From: Rhodopseudomonas pentothenatexigens
GTDB taxonomy: Bacteria > Pseudomonadota > Alphaproteobacteria > Rhizobiales > Xanthobacteraceae
Length of the DNA: 64,000 nucleotides
Assembly (NCBI RefSeq): GCF_900218015.1
Contig: NZ_UFQQ01000007.1
Span: 124,001 to 188,000 of the forward strand
Direction: 5' to 3'
Shown: positions 54,343-63,547 of the stretch, one piece after another
Layout: every line of letters starts with the position of its first letter
Position numbering within the stretch: the first letter of the stretch is position 1
Translations under genes and position numbers: made by a program
The notes under the pieces: model-generated
What the model was told of the DNA's origin: nothing
Seen by the model: only the letters and a program-made list of their open reading frames with translations
The model's database searches: none

Positions 54343-55956
54343 ATGTTCCATCCACCGCGTTGGATGCGCTCGGTCGCCGCGTCGAAATTCGCCGTGCCTG
54401 CGCTCGCGCTTGCAGCATCGCTGACGCTGCCTGCGGCCGTCGATGCCAAGACGATCCGGGCCGTCATGCATTCCGATCTGCGCATCATCGATCCCGGCCT
54501 GACTACCGCGTACATCACCCGCGATCACGGCTACATGGTGTACGACACGCTGCTGGCGATGGACTCCAGCTTCAAGGTCCAGCCGCAGATGGCCGAGTAC
54601 AAGGTCTCCGACGACAAGCTGACCTACACCTTCACGCTGCGCGACGGCTTGAAGTGGCACGACGGCGCGCCGGTCACCGCGGAGGACTGCGTCGCCTCGC
54701 TGCAGCGCTGGGGCAAGAAGGACGGCATGGGCCAGAAGCTGATGCAGTTCACCGCCAGCCTCGAAGCACCCGACGCCAAGACCATCGTGCTGAAGCTGAA
54801 GGAGCCCTACGCGCTGGTGCTGGAATCGATCGCCAAGCCGTCGTCGATCGTGCCGTTCATGATGCCGAAGCGGATCGCCGAGACGCCGCCGGACAAAGCG
54901 ATCCCCGAGCAGATCGGCTCCGGTCCGTTCAAGTTCGTCGCGTCCGAATTCCAGCCGGGTGTCAAGGCGGTGTACGTCAAGAACTCCGACTACGTGCCGC
55001 GCAAGGAGCCGCCGAGCTGGACCTCGGGCGGCAAGGTGGTCAAGGTCGACCGCGTCGAGTGGATCACCATGCCGGACGCGCAGACCGCGGTGAACGCGCT
55101 GCAGTCGGGTGATATCGACTTCGTCGAGAACCCGTCGTTCGACATCCTGCCGGTGCTGCAGCAGGACAAGGAACTGAAGATCGAGACGCTCAACAAGCTC
55201 GGCTACGTCACCATCGGCCGGATGAACTTCCTGTATCCGCCGTTCGACAATCCGAAGGTGCGGCGCGCCGCGCTGCTGGCGATGAACCAGAAGCCGATCC
55301 TCGACGCGCTGGTCGGTAATCCCGATTACTACCAGATCTGCGGCGCGATCTTCGGCTGCGGCACGCCGCTCGCCACCGACGTCGACTCCGCGCCGGTGAC
55401 CAAGGGCGACGACATGGCGGAAGCCAAGAAGGCGCTCGCCGAGTCCGGCTACGACGGCACGCCGGTGGTGCTGATGGCGCCCGGCGACGTCGTCACCCTC
55501 AAGGCGCAGCCGATCGTCGCTGCGCAGCTGTTGCGCGAGGCCGGCTTCAAGGTCGACCTGCAGGCCACCGACTGGCAGACTGTGGTGTCGCGCCGCGCCA
55601 GCCAGAAGCCGCCGGCCGAAGGCGGCTGGAATATCTTCTTCACCAACTGGGTGGTGCCGGACGTCATGAACCCGGTCGCCAACGTCATGCTCAATGGCAA
55701 GGGCAAGAACGGCGGCTGGTTCGGTTGGCCGCAGGACGACAAGATGGAGGAACTGCTCGACAAGTTCGTCCGCGCAACCTCGCTTGACGACCAGAAGAAA
55801 ATCGCCACCGACATCCAGAAGCGGGTCTACGAAGAGGTGACCTATCTGCACGTCGGCCAGTACAAGACCCCGACGGTGTGGCGCACCGAGTTGACTGGCG
55901 TGCTCGACGGCCCGGCGACCCCGGTGTTCTGGAACATGGACAAGAAGGGGGATTGA
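54343..55956 (+). CDS. Peptide ABC transporter periplasmic binding protein (SBP family 5)
   Basis: A 537-residue extracytoplasmic solute-binding protein. A signal peptide (SKFAVPALALAASLTLPAAVDA, about 14-36 in parts) is followed by KTIRAVMHSDLRIIDPG. The family motif GLKWHDGAPVTAEDCVASLQ is at about 102-121, and IDFVENPS and YLHVGQYKTPTVW near the end are typical for the DppA/OppA group. It captures peptides for the DppB-DppC-DppDF importer encoded divergently. The RBS AGGAGA is 8 bases before the ATG. A strong sigma-54 promoter candidate lies upstream and a terminator follows. Confidence 0.94.
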   Translation: MFHPPRWMRSVAASKFAVPALALAASLTLPAAVDAKTIRAVMHSDLRIIDPGLTTAYITRDHGYMVYDTLLAMDSSFKVQPQMAEYKVSDDKLTYTFTLRDGLKWHDGAPVTAEDCVASLQRWGKKDGMGQKLMQFTASLEAPDAKTIVLKLKEPYALVLESIAKPSSIVPFMMPKRIAETPPDKAIPEQIGSGPFKFVASEFQPGVKAVYVKNSDYVPRKEPPSWTSGGKVVKVDRVEWITMPDAQTAVNALQSGDIDFVENPSFDILPVLQQDKELKIETLNKLGYVTIGRMNFLYPPFDNPKVRRAALLAMNQKPILDALVGNPDYYQICGAIFGCGTPLATDVDSAPVTKGDDMAEAKKALAESGYDGTPVVLMAPGDVVTLKAQPIVAAQLLREAGFKVDLQATDWQTVVSRRASQKPPAEGGWNIFFTNWVVPDVMNPVANVMLNGKGKNGGWFGWPQDDKMEELLDKFVRATSLDDQKKIATDIQKRVYEEVTYLHVGQYKTPTVWRTELTGVLDGPATPVFWNMDKKGD

Positions 55957-55992
55957 GCGCCGCCGCGGCTCGATCGGATCCGTCCCATCATT

Positions 55993-56028
55993 GCGCCGTC
56001 CTGCGACAGCAGGGCGGCGCTTTGCTTT
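55993..56028 (+). terminator. Intrinsic terminator of the peptide-binding protein gene
   Basis: GCGCCGTCCTGC-GACA-GCAGGGCGGCGC: 12-bp stem with one G-T wobble, followed by TTTGCTTT. Confidence 0.8.
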
Positions 56029-56104
56029 GCGACGCGAACGAATCGAGCAGCAGTCCGGATTGCTGCGCCGACGGCCGACGGGGGCGGTCGATTCAGCGCG
56101 GCAC

Positions 56105-56128
56105 AAAAAAGCCCGGCGGCGGCCGGGC
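56105..56128 (-). terminator. Intrinsic terminator of the Cys-rich protein gene
   Basis: Read leftwards: GCCCGGC-CGCC-GCCGGGC followed by TTTTTT. It ends 51 bases past the stop codon of the leftward gene at 56179. Confidence 0.85.
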
Positions 56129-56178
56129 TCGGTCGACTGCAATGTCGGCGGCGGCGGTGGTCGGCCGTCACCAAAGCG

Positions 56179-56820
56179 TCACTTGCGGGCGCAGGCAACC
56201 TTGATGGCGCTGGCGCTCGGGCTGCATTTCGCCGTGACCGAGCCGTCCTTCACCGTGAGCTGATCGGCGAGCCGGCCGGCGCCGCCGTTGACGCAGTAGG
56301 CCGAGGTCAGCGTCTCGTTGTCGGCACAGGTCACCGGGCAGCCGTCCGAAGCGCAGCTCGTCGAGGTCACGTTGCGGACGGAAGCGATCGTCGTCGGCGC
56401 AGCGACCGCGGTCTGCTTGTCGGCGGCGGGCGCGGTCTTGGCTGCGGGGGCGGGGGCCGGAGCTGCCTTGGCAGCCGGCTCGGGAGCGGCTGCTGCAGGT
56501 GCTGCAGCTGGCGCGGCGGTTTCGATCGCGGGCGCGCTGGCGGTGGTCGCCTCGGTGGCGGGCCGTGCATAGTAGCCGCTCGCCGACACCAGATAGATAA
56601 ACAGCACTGCCGCCGCTACGGCACCGATCATGATCAGCGTGGTGGTGGGCAGAGCCCGGATCCGTTCGACCGTGTTGCGGATCGATGCGACGAAGGCTGC
56701 GGTGTCGAACGAACCGCCACGGGATCGCATATCATCGAACGTCAGATATGCAGCGATCACGAGGCCACCACCGAACAACATGAGTATCAGCAGTGGACCG
56801 AGCGCGGAGAGATACTCCAT
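56179..56820 (-). CDS. Membrane-anchored Cys-rich protein of unknown function
   Basis: A 213-residue protein: two membrane helices (about 5-25 and 55-75), an Ala/Pro-rich linker (about 78-145) and a C-terminal domain of about 65 residues with six Cys (TSCASDGCPVTCADNETLTS, AYCVNG, AKCSPSAS, VACARK), presumably disulfide-bonded in the periplasm. I do not recognise the family. The start at 56820 follows GGAAAG; the earlier in-frame ATG at 56835 has no RBS. Confidence 0.65.
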   Translation of the reverse strand: MEYLSALGPLLILMLFGGGLVIAAYLTFDDMRSRGGSFDTAAFVASIRNTVERIRALPTTTLIMIGAVAAAVLFIYLVSASGYYARPATEATTASAPAIETAAPAAAPAAAAPEPAAKAAPAPAPAAKTAPAADKQTAVAAPTTIASVRNVTSTSCASDGCPVTCADNETLTSAYCVNGGAGRLADQLTVKDGSVTAKCSPSASAIKVACARK

Positions 56821-57293
56821 GTTACGTCTTTCCATTCATGGCAGGCCGGCGCGAGGTGTATAGGTTTCGCCCGCCGCGAGCTGCATTGTCGAAAATCAAA
56901 TGAACACGCATCCGCACTGGCGCGTTGAGGTATGTCAAAACCGTCCGGCGCCGTCAGTCGAGATGTAGCACGATCGGCCCGGCGTCGTCATCGCGGCCGA
57001 AAGTTTTGCAATTCGTTAGGGTTGATGAACATCGCCCCGGCATTCGCCGAGTGCATTGGCCGCCGGCGCTGTGATCTAACGAACCAGTCGGTGGGGCCGT
57101 GTTTTCTGCGTCGACCGAGGGTCGACGTTGCCGAATCCGTGATGTTCGAATGCCAGGCAGTGGCGGAGCACCGCGGGTTGCGCCAAGTGAGCAAGCCGCG
57201 GCGCCGCGGCACACCCGTTCCGCGCCCAGCGCACATCTGACCGCCATACATACCGCCTATCATGCGCCGGGTATAACCATCGAAGAGTCTCCC
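56821..57293. other. 473-bp intergenic region (Cys-rich protein / CBS protein)
   Basis: No credible gene: a 102-codon open frame at 56932-57240 is Arg-rich with no RBS and looks random. AT-rich parts (about 56885-56945, and AGTTTTGCAATTCGTTAGGG near 57000-57025) probably carry the divergent promoters. An inverted pair GTCGACcgagGGTCGAC-type sequence near 57108-57127 may be an operator. Confidence 0.5.
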
Positions 57294-58310
57294 ATGAAGG
57301 CAGCAGACGTGATGACCACCGCCATCGTGACGGTGCAACCCGACACGCCCGTCCACACGATCGCCGAAACCCTGCTCAAGAACGGTATCAGCGCCGTGCC
57401 GGTAGTCGACGACGCCGGCGTGCCGCTCGGCATTGTCAGCGAGGGCGACTTGATGCCGCGCGACGACACCGAGCGCGAGGCGCGTCACGATTGGTGGCTG
57501 CAAATCCTGTCTGAAGGCGAAGCGGTGAATCCCGACTACCTGCGCTTTCTGAAATCCGACACCCGCACCGCCAGGGACGTGATGGTCGGCCCGGTGGTGA
57601 CGGTCGAAGAAACGACGGCGGTGGCCGATGTCGCAGACCTGCTGGTCGAGAAACGGATCAAGCGCGTTCCGGTTCTGCGCGGCGGCCGCATCGTCGGCAT
57701 CGTCAGCCGGGCCGACCTGCTCAAGACCATGACCGGGACCAATCATGCCGGGCGCGATCCGGTGCATGACGACCCCAATGCCTGGCCGGCGCCGTCCGAC
57801 AAGCTGGCAGCGTTGACGCGGCCCAGCGCTCCGCCGCCGCCTTCGCCGCACGATCCGGCGGCGGACGATCTGTCGGCGGCGGCGTTCCGCGCTCTCGAGC
57901 TCGAGCACGAGCACGAGGAGGACGAAAAGCGCAAGCACGCCAAGGAGCTCGCCGACGAGAAGCACCATCGCCTGGCGAGCGAAATGCTGGCGTCGCACCT
58001 GTCCGACGAGACTTGGCAGAAGCTGCTGCGCAATGCCCGCGCCGCTGCCAAGAAGGGCGAACAGGAAAGCCTGCTGCTGCGTTTTCCGGCCGAGCTGTGC
58101 ACCGATCATGGCCGCGCCGTGAACGCCCCCGATCCGGAATGGCCGTCGACGCTGCGCGGCATGGCGGCCGACATCTATCTGCGCTGGAAGGCCGAGCTGC
58201 GGCCGCACGGTTTCGTCCTGCAGGCCCGCGTGGTCGATTTCCCCGACGGCATCCCGGGTGACATCGGCCTGTTTCTGAGCTGGGGCAAGAGCGAGGCGGC
58301 GCACCATTGA
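57294..58310 (+). CDS. CBS-pair protein with C-terminal domain of unknown function
   Basis: A 338-residue protein. A CBS pair (about 1-145) is clear: MKAADVMTTAIVTVQPDTPV with ISAVPVVDDAGVPLGIVSEGDL, and TARDVMVGPVVTVEETTAV with IKRVPVLRGGRIVGIVSRAD. These domains usually bind adenosyl ligands. A Pro-rich linker (about 165-195) and a charged helix (ALELEHEHEEDEKRKHAKEL) lead to a C-terminal part (about 225-330) of unknown type. The ATG at 57294 is conserved-looking, but no strong RBS is visible. Confidence 0.75.
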   Translation: MKAADVMTTAIVTVQPDTPVHTIAETLLKNGISAVPVVDDAGVPLGIVSEGDLMPRDDTEREARHDWWLQILSEGEAVNPDYLRFLKSDTRTARDVMVGPVVTVEETTAVADVADLLVEKRIKRVPVLRGGRIVGIVSRADLLKTMTGTNHAGRDPVHDDPNAWPAPSDKLAALTRPSAPPPPSPHDPAADDLSAAAFRALELEHEHEEDEKRKHAKELADEKHHRLASEMLASHLSDETWQKLLRNARAAAKKGEQESLLLRFPAELCTDHGRAVNAPDPEWPSTLRGMAADIYLRWKAELRPHGFVLQARVVDFPDGIPGDIGLFLSWGKSEAAHH

Positions 58311-58329
58311 GGCGCCGCGTGTCGCGGCC

Positions 58330-59121
58330 TCAGATCTTGAGATTGCGATACACCGAGACCTCGCGTTCGCGCGCCAGGCGGGCGTCGTCGCCGGCGCGGA
58401 TGCCGCGCCAGCCGTCGAAGAACACCACGATGGTGGTGATCAGGCCGGTGATCTTGCCGACCAGGAATCCGAACGGGAAGATCAGCCGTTCCGCCGGCAG
58501 GATGAACTGCGAGCCGAGAAAGATCACCGCGGCGTTGGCGAAATACGCGGTGCGGTACAGCGTCTGCTCCTTCCAGGCGCTGCGCGCGTAGGGCCTGGAG
58601 CTCTTCTTCACCGCCTTGTTGTAGCGCGGGTTGCGGAGCAGCCCGAGCAGCCGGCGCTTTTTCGGCAATTGCCGCGGCCCGGCGAGCAGCGTGTGATAAT
58701 TCTCGCGCATCTGAAAATGTGCTGTCAGCGCCAGCAGCAGGTTGGCGGCGACGAGCGCCGCTTTCAATTCCCACAGCGACAGCAACAGCTGCGCGGCGAG
58801 GTCGACGAACAGCAGATGCGTCGCCGCGTTGAGCACGAAGGCCGAGCGGTGGAACGCGGCGCGGTTGATGTTGGCGACCTTCTCGTCGATGAACGCCGCC
58901 CCCGGCTTGGTTTCGCCGAGCTGCAGCAGGAATGCGCGCTGCGCCTCGGTCAGGGGCCAGCTCTTACCGAGTTCGGCGATCGTCACCGCCGGGGTGCCCC
59001 GCTTGATCCGGAACGTCGCTTTTGCCGACCACTCGGAGACCCGCGCCAACCAGCGCCGCGTCACCGCGAAACGCGAGGTGCTGGTTGCTGCCTCGACGAG
59101 AGGGTGGGGATCTGGCTGCAT
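58330..59121 (-). CDS. Unknown membrane protein with an N-terminal soluble region
   Basis: A 263-residue protein with hydrophobic helices near 90-135 and 195-245, and basic segments between (PRYNKAVKKSSRPYARSAWKE). I do not recognise a family. The ATG at 59121 has AAGGA 5-6 bases before it. It lies 28 bases downstream of the CHAD protein gene on the same strand, so probably one transcript; convergent with the CBS gene. Confidence 0.5.
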   Translation of the reverse strand: MQPDPHPLVEAATSTSRFAVTRRWLARVSEWSAKATFRIKRGTPAVTIAELGKSWPLTEAQRAFLLQLGETKPGAAFIDEKVANINRAAFHRSAFVLNAATHLLFVDLAAQLLLSLWELKAALVAANLLLALTAHFQMRENYHTLLAGPRQLPKKRRLLGLLRNPRYNKAVKKSSRPYARSAWKEQTLYRTAYFANAAVIFLGSQFILPAERLIFPFGFLVGKITGLITTIVVFFDGWRGIRAGDDARLAREREVSVYRNLKI

Positions 59122-59149
59122 CGTGTCCTTCAGCGCGGCTCGGTCGGCG

Positions 59150-60085
59150 TCAATCGCCGAAAAGCGGATCCTCCGCAAGCTTGCCGGCGGCCTTGATGGC
59201 CGTCTTCATCTGTTGCCGGATCTCGGCATCATCAAGGTCGGCGAGCTGGCGGGCGGCGTCCGGATCGAGCTTGGCACGCGCCCGGCGGGTGAACGTACCG
59301 GCCAGCTTGCGGTGTACCGCGACGTCGTTCAGCGCGCCGAGCGCGTCGAGCAGCTTCTTCAGGTGCTTCCTGAACCGCTTCAGCCGCTTGCCGGGCTTGC
59401 CCTCGAACAGGCTCTCGAAGAAACCGATCGCGTAGTTCAGCTTCTTCGCGGCGATCCGGACCTGATGACGCTCGTCGTCGTCGAGCTGTTCCAGCTCCGT
59501 CAGCCGCTTGTTGAGCTTGCGGGCCCGTCGCGTCAGCACGTCCCGGGCGAAGTCCTCGGCCGACGGCCGGTCGGCGGCCGCCGCCGCCCTGGTCCACTCG
59601 CCGGCGTCGATCCAATGCTGCAGATCGGTCAGCAACTTGCGGAAGCGCTGCAGTTCGACCGTCGCCCTGGCGTTGTCGAAAGCGGTACCGCGATCGGTGC
59701 CGAGCCGTTTCAGGAACGCCGGGGAGGCTGCCCTGAGTTTGGCGCCTTTGATTTTCACTTCCAGCAGATGCAGATCGCGGGCCGGGGCCAGCCGTCCGGC
59801 CAGCCATTTCAGCTCCCGCTTCAAGCGCTGGGTATCGCGACCGTCGACCAGATCGCCGAACACCGAGATTGCGGCGCGCATGCGCCGCAGCGCGATTCGC
59901 ATCTGGTGCACGCCGGCCGGATCGCGGCGCCGCACCCGCGGCTGCTGGGCGACGATCAGCCGCAGCAACTCGCTGGCAATGGCACGGAATGCCTCGCCGC
60001 TGCCAGGGGTTCGCGACAGATCGATGTCATGGGCCGGGGCCGTGCCCGGTTTGGCCGAAGGCTTATCGAGAGATCGACTCATCAT
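59150..60085 (-). CDS. CHAD domain protein
   Basis: A 311-residue alpha-helical protein dominated by the CHAD fold, beginning with GVHQMRIALRRMRAAISVFGD (about 58-78, the His/Arg/Lys-rich signature) and continuing with paired basic helices (KLNYAIGFFESLFEGKPGKRL). CHAD domains bind polyphosphate and localise to polyphosphate granules. There is no CYTH triphosphatase domain attached. ATG at 60085 is preceded only by a weak RBS; a GTG three codons upstream is possible. Confidence 0.88.
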   Translation of the reverse strand: MMSRSLDKPSAKPGTAPAHDIDLSRTPGSGEAFRAIASELLRLIVAQQPRVRRRDPAGVHQMRIALRRMRAAISVFGDLVDGRDTQRLKRELKWLAGRLAPARDLHLLEVKIKGAKLRAASPAFLKRLGTDRGTAFDNARATVELQRFRKLLTDLQHWIDAGEWTRAAAAADRPSAEDFARDVLTRRARKLNKRLTELEQLDDDERHQVRIAAKKLNYAIGFFESLFEGKPGKRLKRFRKHLKKLLDALGALNDVAVHRKLAGTFTRRARAKLDPDAARQLADLDDAEIRQQMKTAIKAAGKLAEDPLFGD

Positions 60086-60198
60086 GTCCCACACGGGCAG
60101 AAGTTGACCGCCCGCGGTATCCTAGCAGATTTACGCGCCGATGACGCGCCCCCGCGGCGCGATCGGCAGGCGCTGAACCCGCGTCGTGCGACGGCGGG

Positions 60199-60522
60199 TC
60201 AGGCCCGCTTGAGCACTTCCAGCGGATAGCCGATCAGCTTGGCCGCCGCATAGGCGATGCCGGTGCCGATCAGCGCCGCTAGCACTTGGCCACCGTAGAA
60301 CCAGGCCATCGAATTCGGATTGGGATTGATCCGTACGGCGAAATCGAGGCACCAGAGGATGGCGACGACGCCGACCACCATGACAATGAAAAGCTGCATG
60401 CGCTGCACGGCCGCCTCGATCCGGGCCATCCGTGCCTCGACGTGTTTGTCCGGGCCGCGCTCCGGCGCCGGTTTGGTCGGAGCCGGGGTGTTCAGGACGT
60501 CGTCCGCAGGCGTAGTCGTCAT
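60199..60522 (-). CDS. Small hypothetical membrane protein
   Basis: A 107-residue protein: a Pro/Ala-rich start (about 1-25), an amphipathic helix (VEARMARIEAAVQRMQ), a membrane helix (about 43-62) and a second hydrophobic stretch (about 74-98). No known family. Upstream of the CHAD gene, 113 bases away, same strand. Confidence 0.5.
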   Translation of the reverse strand: MTTTPADDVLNTPAPTKPAPERGPDKHVEARMARIEAAVQRMQLFIVMVVGVVAILWCLDFAVRINPNPNSMAWFYGGQVLAALIGTGIAYAAAKLIGYPLEVLKRA

Positions 60523-60782
60523 ACCGTCCTCACTCTTCGCCTAAAGTCCAACTAACCGCGGGCCGCGATCCGCTTCTGCGTAGCAGTAATCGTCGCTGCG
60601 CTGCACAGAATTGACACAGCACAAAAGCGCTGTGCCAAACGTCGCGCGTAGTGATCGTGCGGATCGATAACTGAGTGTCCCGTTGACTTAGCGCAAATAC
60701 GACGGAAGGTAAATTTGGGAAAGAGAGCCCCTTTACAGCAGTTCTAAACGCCGCAGCGGCGTGCGCTTGGGGGGAGCTCGTG

Positions 60783-62606
60783 ATGCATACACCTTGGCAA
60801 GCCGCCACTGCGTTGAAGAGCGACGTCAAAGAGTTGCGTCCGCTCACCGGCAACGAGGCGATCGCCCGTGCCGCCTGGGAAGCCGGGGTTCGTGTCGCCG
60901 CCGCTTATCCTGGTACGCCCAGCACCGAGATTCTCGAAAATCTCGCGACCTATCCGGCCGAGGATCTGCACGCGCAGTGGTCGACCAACGAGAAGGTCGC
61001 GCTGGACGTCGCGATGGGCGCGTCGTTCGCCGGGTCCCGTGCGCTGTGCGCGATGAAGCATGTCGGCCTCAACGTCGCCGCCGACGCGTTCATGACCGCG
61101 ACCTATATCGGCGTCAACGGCGGCCTGGTGCTGATCGTCTGCGATGACCCCGGCATTCACTCCTCGCAGAACGAGCAGGACAGCCGGATCTACGGCCAGC
61201 TCGCCAGCATCCCGGTGCTGGAGCCGAGCGACGCGCAGGAAGCCTACGACTTCACCAAGCTGGCTTTCGAGATCTCCGAGCAGTTCGACACCCCCGTGAT
61301 CGTGCGCAGCACCACACGTCTGTCGCACACTCGCAGCACTGTGTCGGTCGGCCTGCGCTGCGAGGTGCCGCCGCGCGTGTTCCTGGAGCGGCCGTCGAAG
61401 AACGTGATGATCCCGGCGCACGCCCGCGGCCGTCATCTGTTCGTGCTCGAGCGCGAGGCCAGGCTGAAGGATTATCTCGGCACCGCGGAGGTCAGCCGGA
61501 TCGAGAAGGGTCAGACCAGCTTCGGCGTGGTCACCGCCGGCACCTGCTACCCTTACGTCCGCGAAGTGCTGCCGGATGCCACCGTGCTGAAGCTCGCCGC
61601 GTCCTGGCCGCTGCCCGAACCGTTGTTGCGCGAGTTCTGCGCCTCGGTCGATCAGGTATTCGTGGTCGAGGAGCTGGAGCCGATCATCGAGAAGGAGATC
61701 GCCGCGCTCGGCATCAAGGTCGAGGGCAAGCGGCTGTTTCCGCGCGCCGGCGAGTTCTCGCCCGAGGTGGTCCGCGCCGGTTTCGTCAAGGCCGGCCTGT
61801 TGCCGGCGCCGCCGTCCTACAACGCCTGGGTGCCGGAGCCGGTGGTGCGGCCGCCGGTGCTGTGCGCCGGTTGTCCGCACACCTCGAGCTTCATGGCGGT
61901 GCGCGCCTCCGGCGCCCGCGTCGCCGGCGACATCGGCTGCTACACGCTGGCGGTGCTCGATCCCTTGCGCGGCATCGACACCTGCGTGGCGATGGGCTCG
62001 TCGATCGGCAATGCCATCGGCATGGCGAAGGCCGGCGAGACCAAGCCGGTGGTCGCCACCATCGGCGACTCCACCTTCCTGCACGCAGGCCTGCCGGCGC
62101 TGATCGACGCGGTCTACAACCAGGCCAACATCGCGGTGATGCTGCTCGACAATCACATCACGGCGATGACCGGCGGCCAGGAACATCCCGGCACGGGCAA
62201 GACCCTGCGCGGCGAGCCGGCGCCGCAGGTCGACTACGAGGCGCTGATCAAGGCGTGCGGCGTCAAATGGGTGAAGAAGGTCGACAGTTACGACCTCGCA
62301 GCCACCCATCAGGCGCTGCGCGAGGCGATCAATTATCGTGGTGTCGCGGTGCTGATCTCCAACCGGCCGTGCGTGCTCGATCCGATCAAGATCAAGGGGC
62401 CGCCGCTGGAAGTGATCACCAGCCAGTGCACCGCCTGTCAGTCCTGCATGAATCTCGGCTGCCCGGCGCTGACCTGGAGCGACGAGTGGTTCGAGGGCCG
62501 GCACCGGGTGAAGATCGATCCGGCGCTGTGCATCGGCTGCACGCTGTGCGCCCAAGTCTGCACCATCGACTGTATCAAGATCGCGAGCCCGGCGGTGACG
62601 CAATGA
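60783..62606 (+). CDS. iorA: Indolepyruvate ferredoxin oxidoreductase alpha subunit
   Basis: A 607-residue thiamine-diphosphate enzyme of the 2-oxoacid:ferredoxin oxidoreductase family. N-terminal region: NEAIARAAWEAGVRVAAAYPGTPSTEI (about 24-50), then STNEKVALDVA. The ThDP domain is GDSTFLHAGLPALID (about 423-437) with LLDNHITAMTGGQ following. Two 4Fe-4S clusters are at the C-terminus: CTACQSCMNLGCPAL and CIGCTLCAQVCTIDC. It oxidises indolepyruvate or other aryl pyruvates to acyl-CoA, reducing ferredoxin. The ATG at 60783 is preferred over the adjacent GTG because GGGGGAG lies 6 bases before it. Overlaps iorB by 4 bases. Confidence 0.94.
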   Translation: MHTPWQAATALKSDVKELRPLTGNEAIARAAWEAGVRVAAAYPGTPSTEILENLATYPAEDLHAQWSTNEKVALDVAMGASFAGSRALCAMKHVGLNVAADAFMTATYIGVNGGLVLIVCDDPGIHSSQNEQDSRIYGQLASIPVLEPSDAQEAYDFTKLAFEISEQFDTPVIVRSTTRLSHTRSTVSVGLRCEVPPRVFLERPSKNVMIPAHARGRHLFVLEREARLKDYLGTAEVSRIEKGQTSFGVVTAGTCYPYVREVLPDATVLKLAASWPLPEPLLREFCASVDQVFVVEELEPIIEKEIAALGIKVEGKRLFPRAGEFSPEVVRAGFVKAGLLPAPPSYNAWVPEPVVRPPVLCAGCPHTSSFMAVRASGARVAGDIGCYTLAVLDPLRGIDTCVAMGSSIGNAIGMAKAGETKPVVATIGDSTFLHAGLPALIDAVYNQANIAVMLLDNHITAMTGGQEHPGTGKTLRGEPAPQVDYEALIKACGVKWVKKVDSYDLAATHQALREAINYRGVAVLISNRPCVLDPIKIKGPPLEVITSQCTACQSCMNLGCPALTWSDEWFEGRHRVKIDPALCIGCTLCAQVCTIDCIKIASPAVTQ

Positions 62607-63547
62607 ACGAGCAGAGCAGCATCGCAGTGAATGCGGACAGCGAGCCGGTGGCGTTCAACGCAGCATTGGCCGAGCCCACCAACGTGCTGATCGTCGGCGT
62701 CGGCGGCCAGGGTGTGATCCTGGTGTCCAAGGTGCTGGCGTCGCTGGCGCAGGCGCATGGCTACGAGGTCAAGCAGAGCGAAGTCCACGGCATGGCCAAG
62801 CGCGGCGGCACCGTGTTCAGCCACGTCCGGTTCGGGCCGCGGGTGTGGTCACCGACCATCGCCAAGGGCGAGGCCGACGTGCTGATCGCGCTGGAATGGG
62901 CAGAGGGGTTGCGCTGGCTGCCGCATCTGAAGCGCGACACCGGCGTGTTCATCTGCGACACCAAGCGGATCGTGCCGCCGTTCGCCTGCCTCAGCCGCCG
63001 CCCCGGCGCGCCGATGCGTTACTCGACCGAGACCGCCGAGCAGGTTGCCGCCTACGTCTCGGAGGCCTACGCGATCGACGCCACCAAGATGGCCGAAGAG
63101 CTCGGTAACGAGCGCGCCGCCAACGTAGTGCTGCTCGGCGCGCTGTCGACCGTGCTGGAATTCGCGCTGCCGGAATGGGAAAGAACCGTCACGGCGTTCG
63201 TGCCGAAAAAGACCATCGCGGTGAATTCGGCCGCGTTCGAGCTCGGCCGCAACTGGATCGCCGAGGCCAAGAGCGGGCCGGCGACCGCGGATGCGGCGCC
63301 TGCGCCGATGCCGGCGCACACCCCATATCAGCCGCGGCTCGAGATCACCGACGCCTGGTGCAAGAGCTGCGAAATCTGCGTCAAGCTGTGCCCCGAGCGC
63401 TGCCTGACGCTGAACGCCGATCGCATCGCCACCCTGGTGGCGCCGGAGAAATGCACCGGCTGCCGGCTGTGCGAATGGCTGTGCCCGGACTTTGCGATCC
63501 GCGTCCATCTCGACCCTGAAGCGCCCGCGATGGAGGCCGCGCAATGA
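62603..63547 (+). CDS. iorB: IorB-type beta subunit fused to a 2[4Fe-4S] ferredoxin domain
   Basis: A 314-residue fusion. The first 210 residues are the gamma/IorB domain (VGVGGQGVILVSKVLASLAQ, then EVHGMAKRGGTVFSHVRFG). A Pro/Ala linker (about 225-245) leads to a C-terminal ferredoxin-like part with two clusters: WCKSCEICVKLCPERC and CTGCRLCEWLCPDF. Separate IorB proteins lack such a domain; it looks like the delta subunit of KorABCD/VorABCD. Start ATG overlaps the iorA stop (ATGA) and the end overlaps the next ATG. Electrons would pass from IorA to a free ferredoxin through this domain. Confidence 0.9.
   Translation: MNEQSSIAVNADSEPVAFNAALAEPTNVLIVGVGGQGVILVSKVLASLAQAHGYEVKQSEVHGMAKRGGTVFSHVRFGPRVWSPTIAKGEADVLIALEWAEGLRWLPHLKRDTGVFICDTKRIVPPFACLSRRPGAPMRYSTETAEQVAAYVSEAYAIDATKMAEELGNERAANVVLLGALSTVLEFALPEWERTVTAFVPKKTIAVNSAAFELGRNWIAEAKSGPATADAAPAPMPAHTPYQPRLEITDAWCKSCEICVKLCPERCLTLNADRIATLVAPEKCTGCRLCEWLCPDFAIRVHLDPEAPAMEAAQ

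Noticed and set aside
56932-57240. 102-codon + strand frame in the 473-bp gap
   Set aside because: No RBS, Arg/Pro-rich, random composition; it would cover the promoter of the CBS gene.
60744-62603. 619-codon open frame opposite iorA
   Set aside because: No conserved motifs, and it covers the ior promoter on the other strand.
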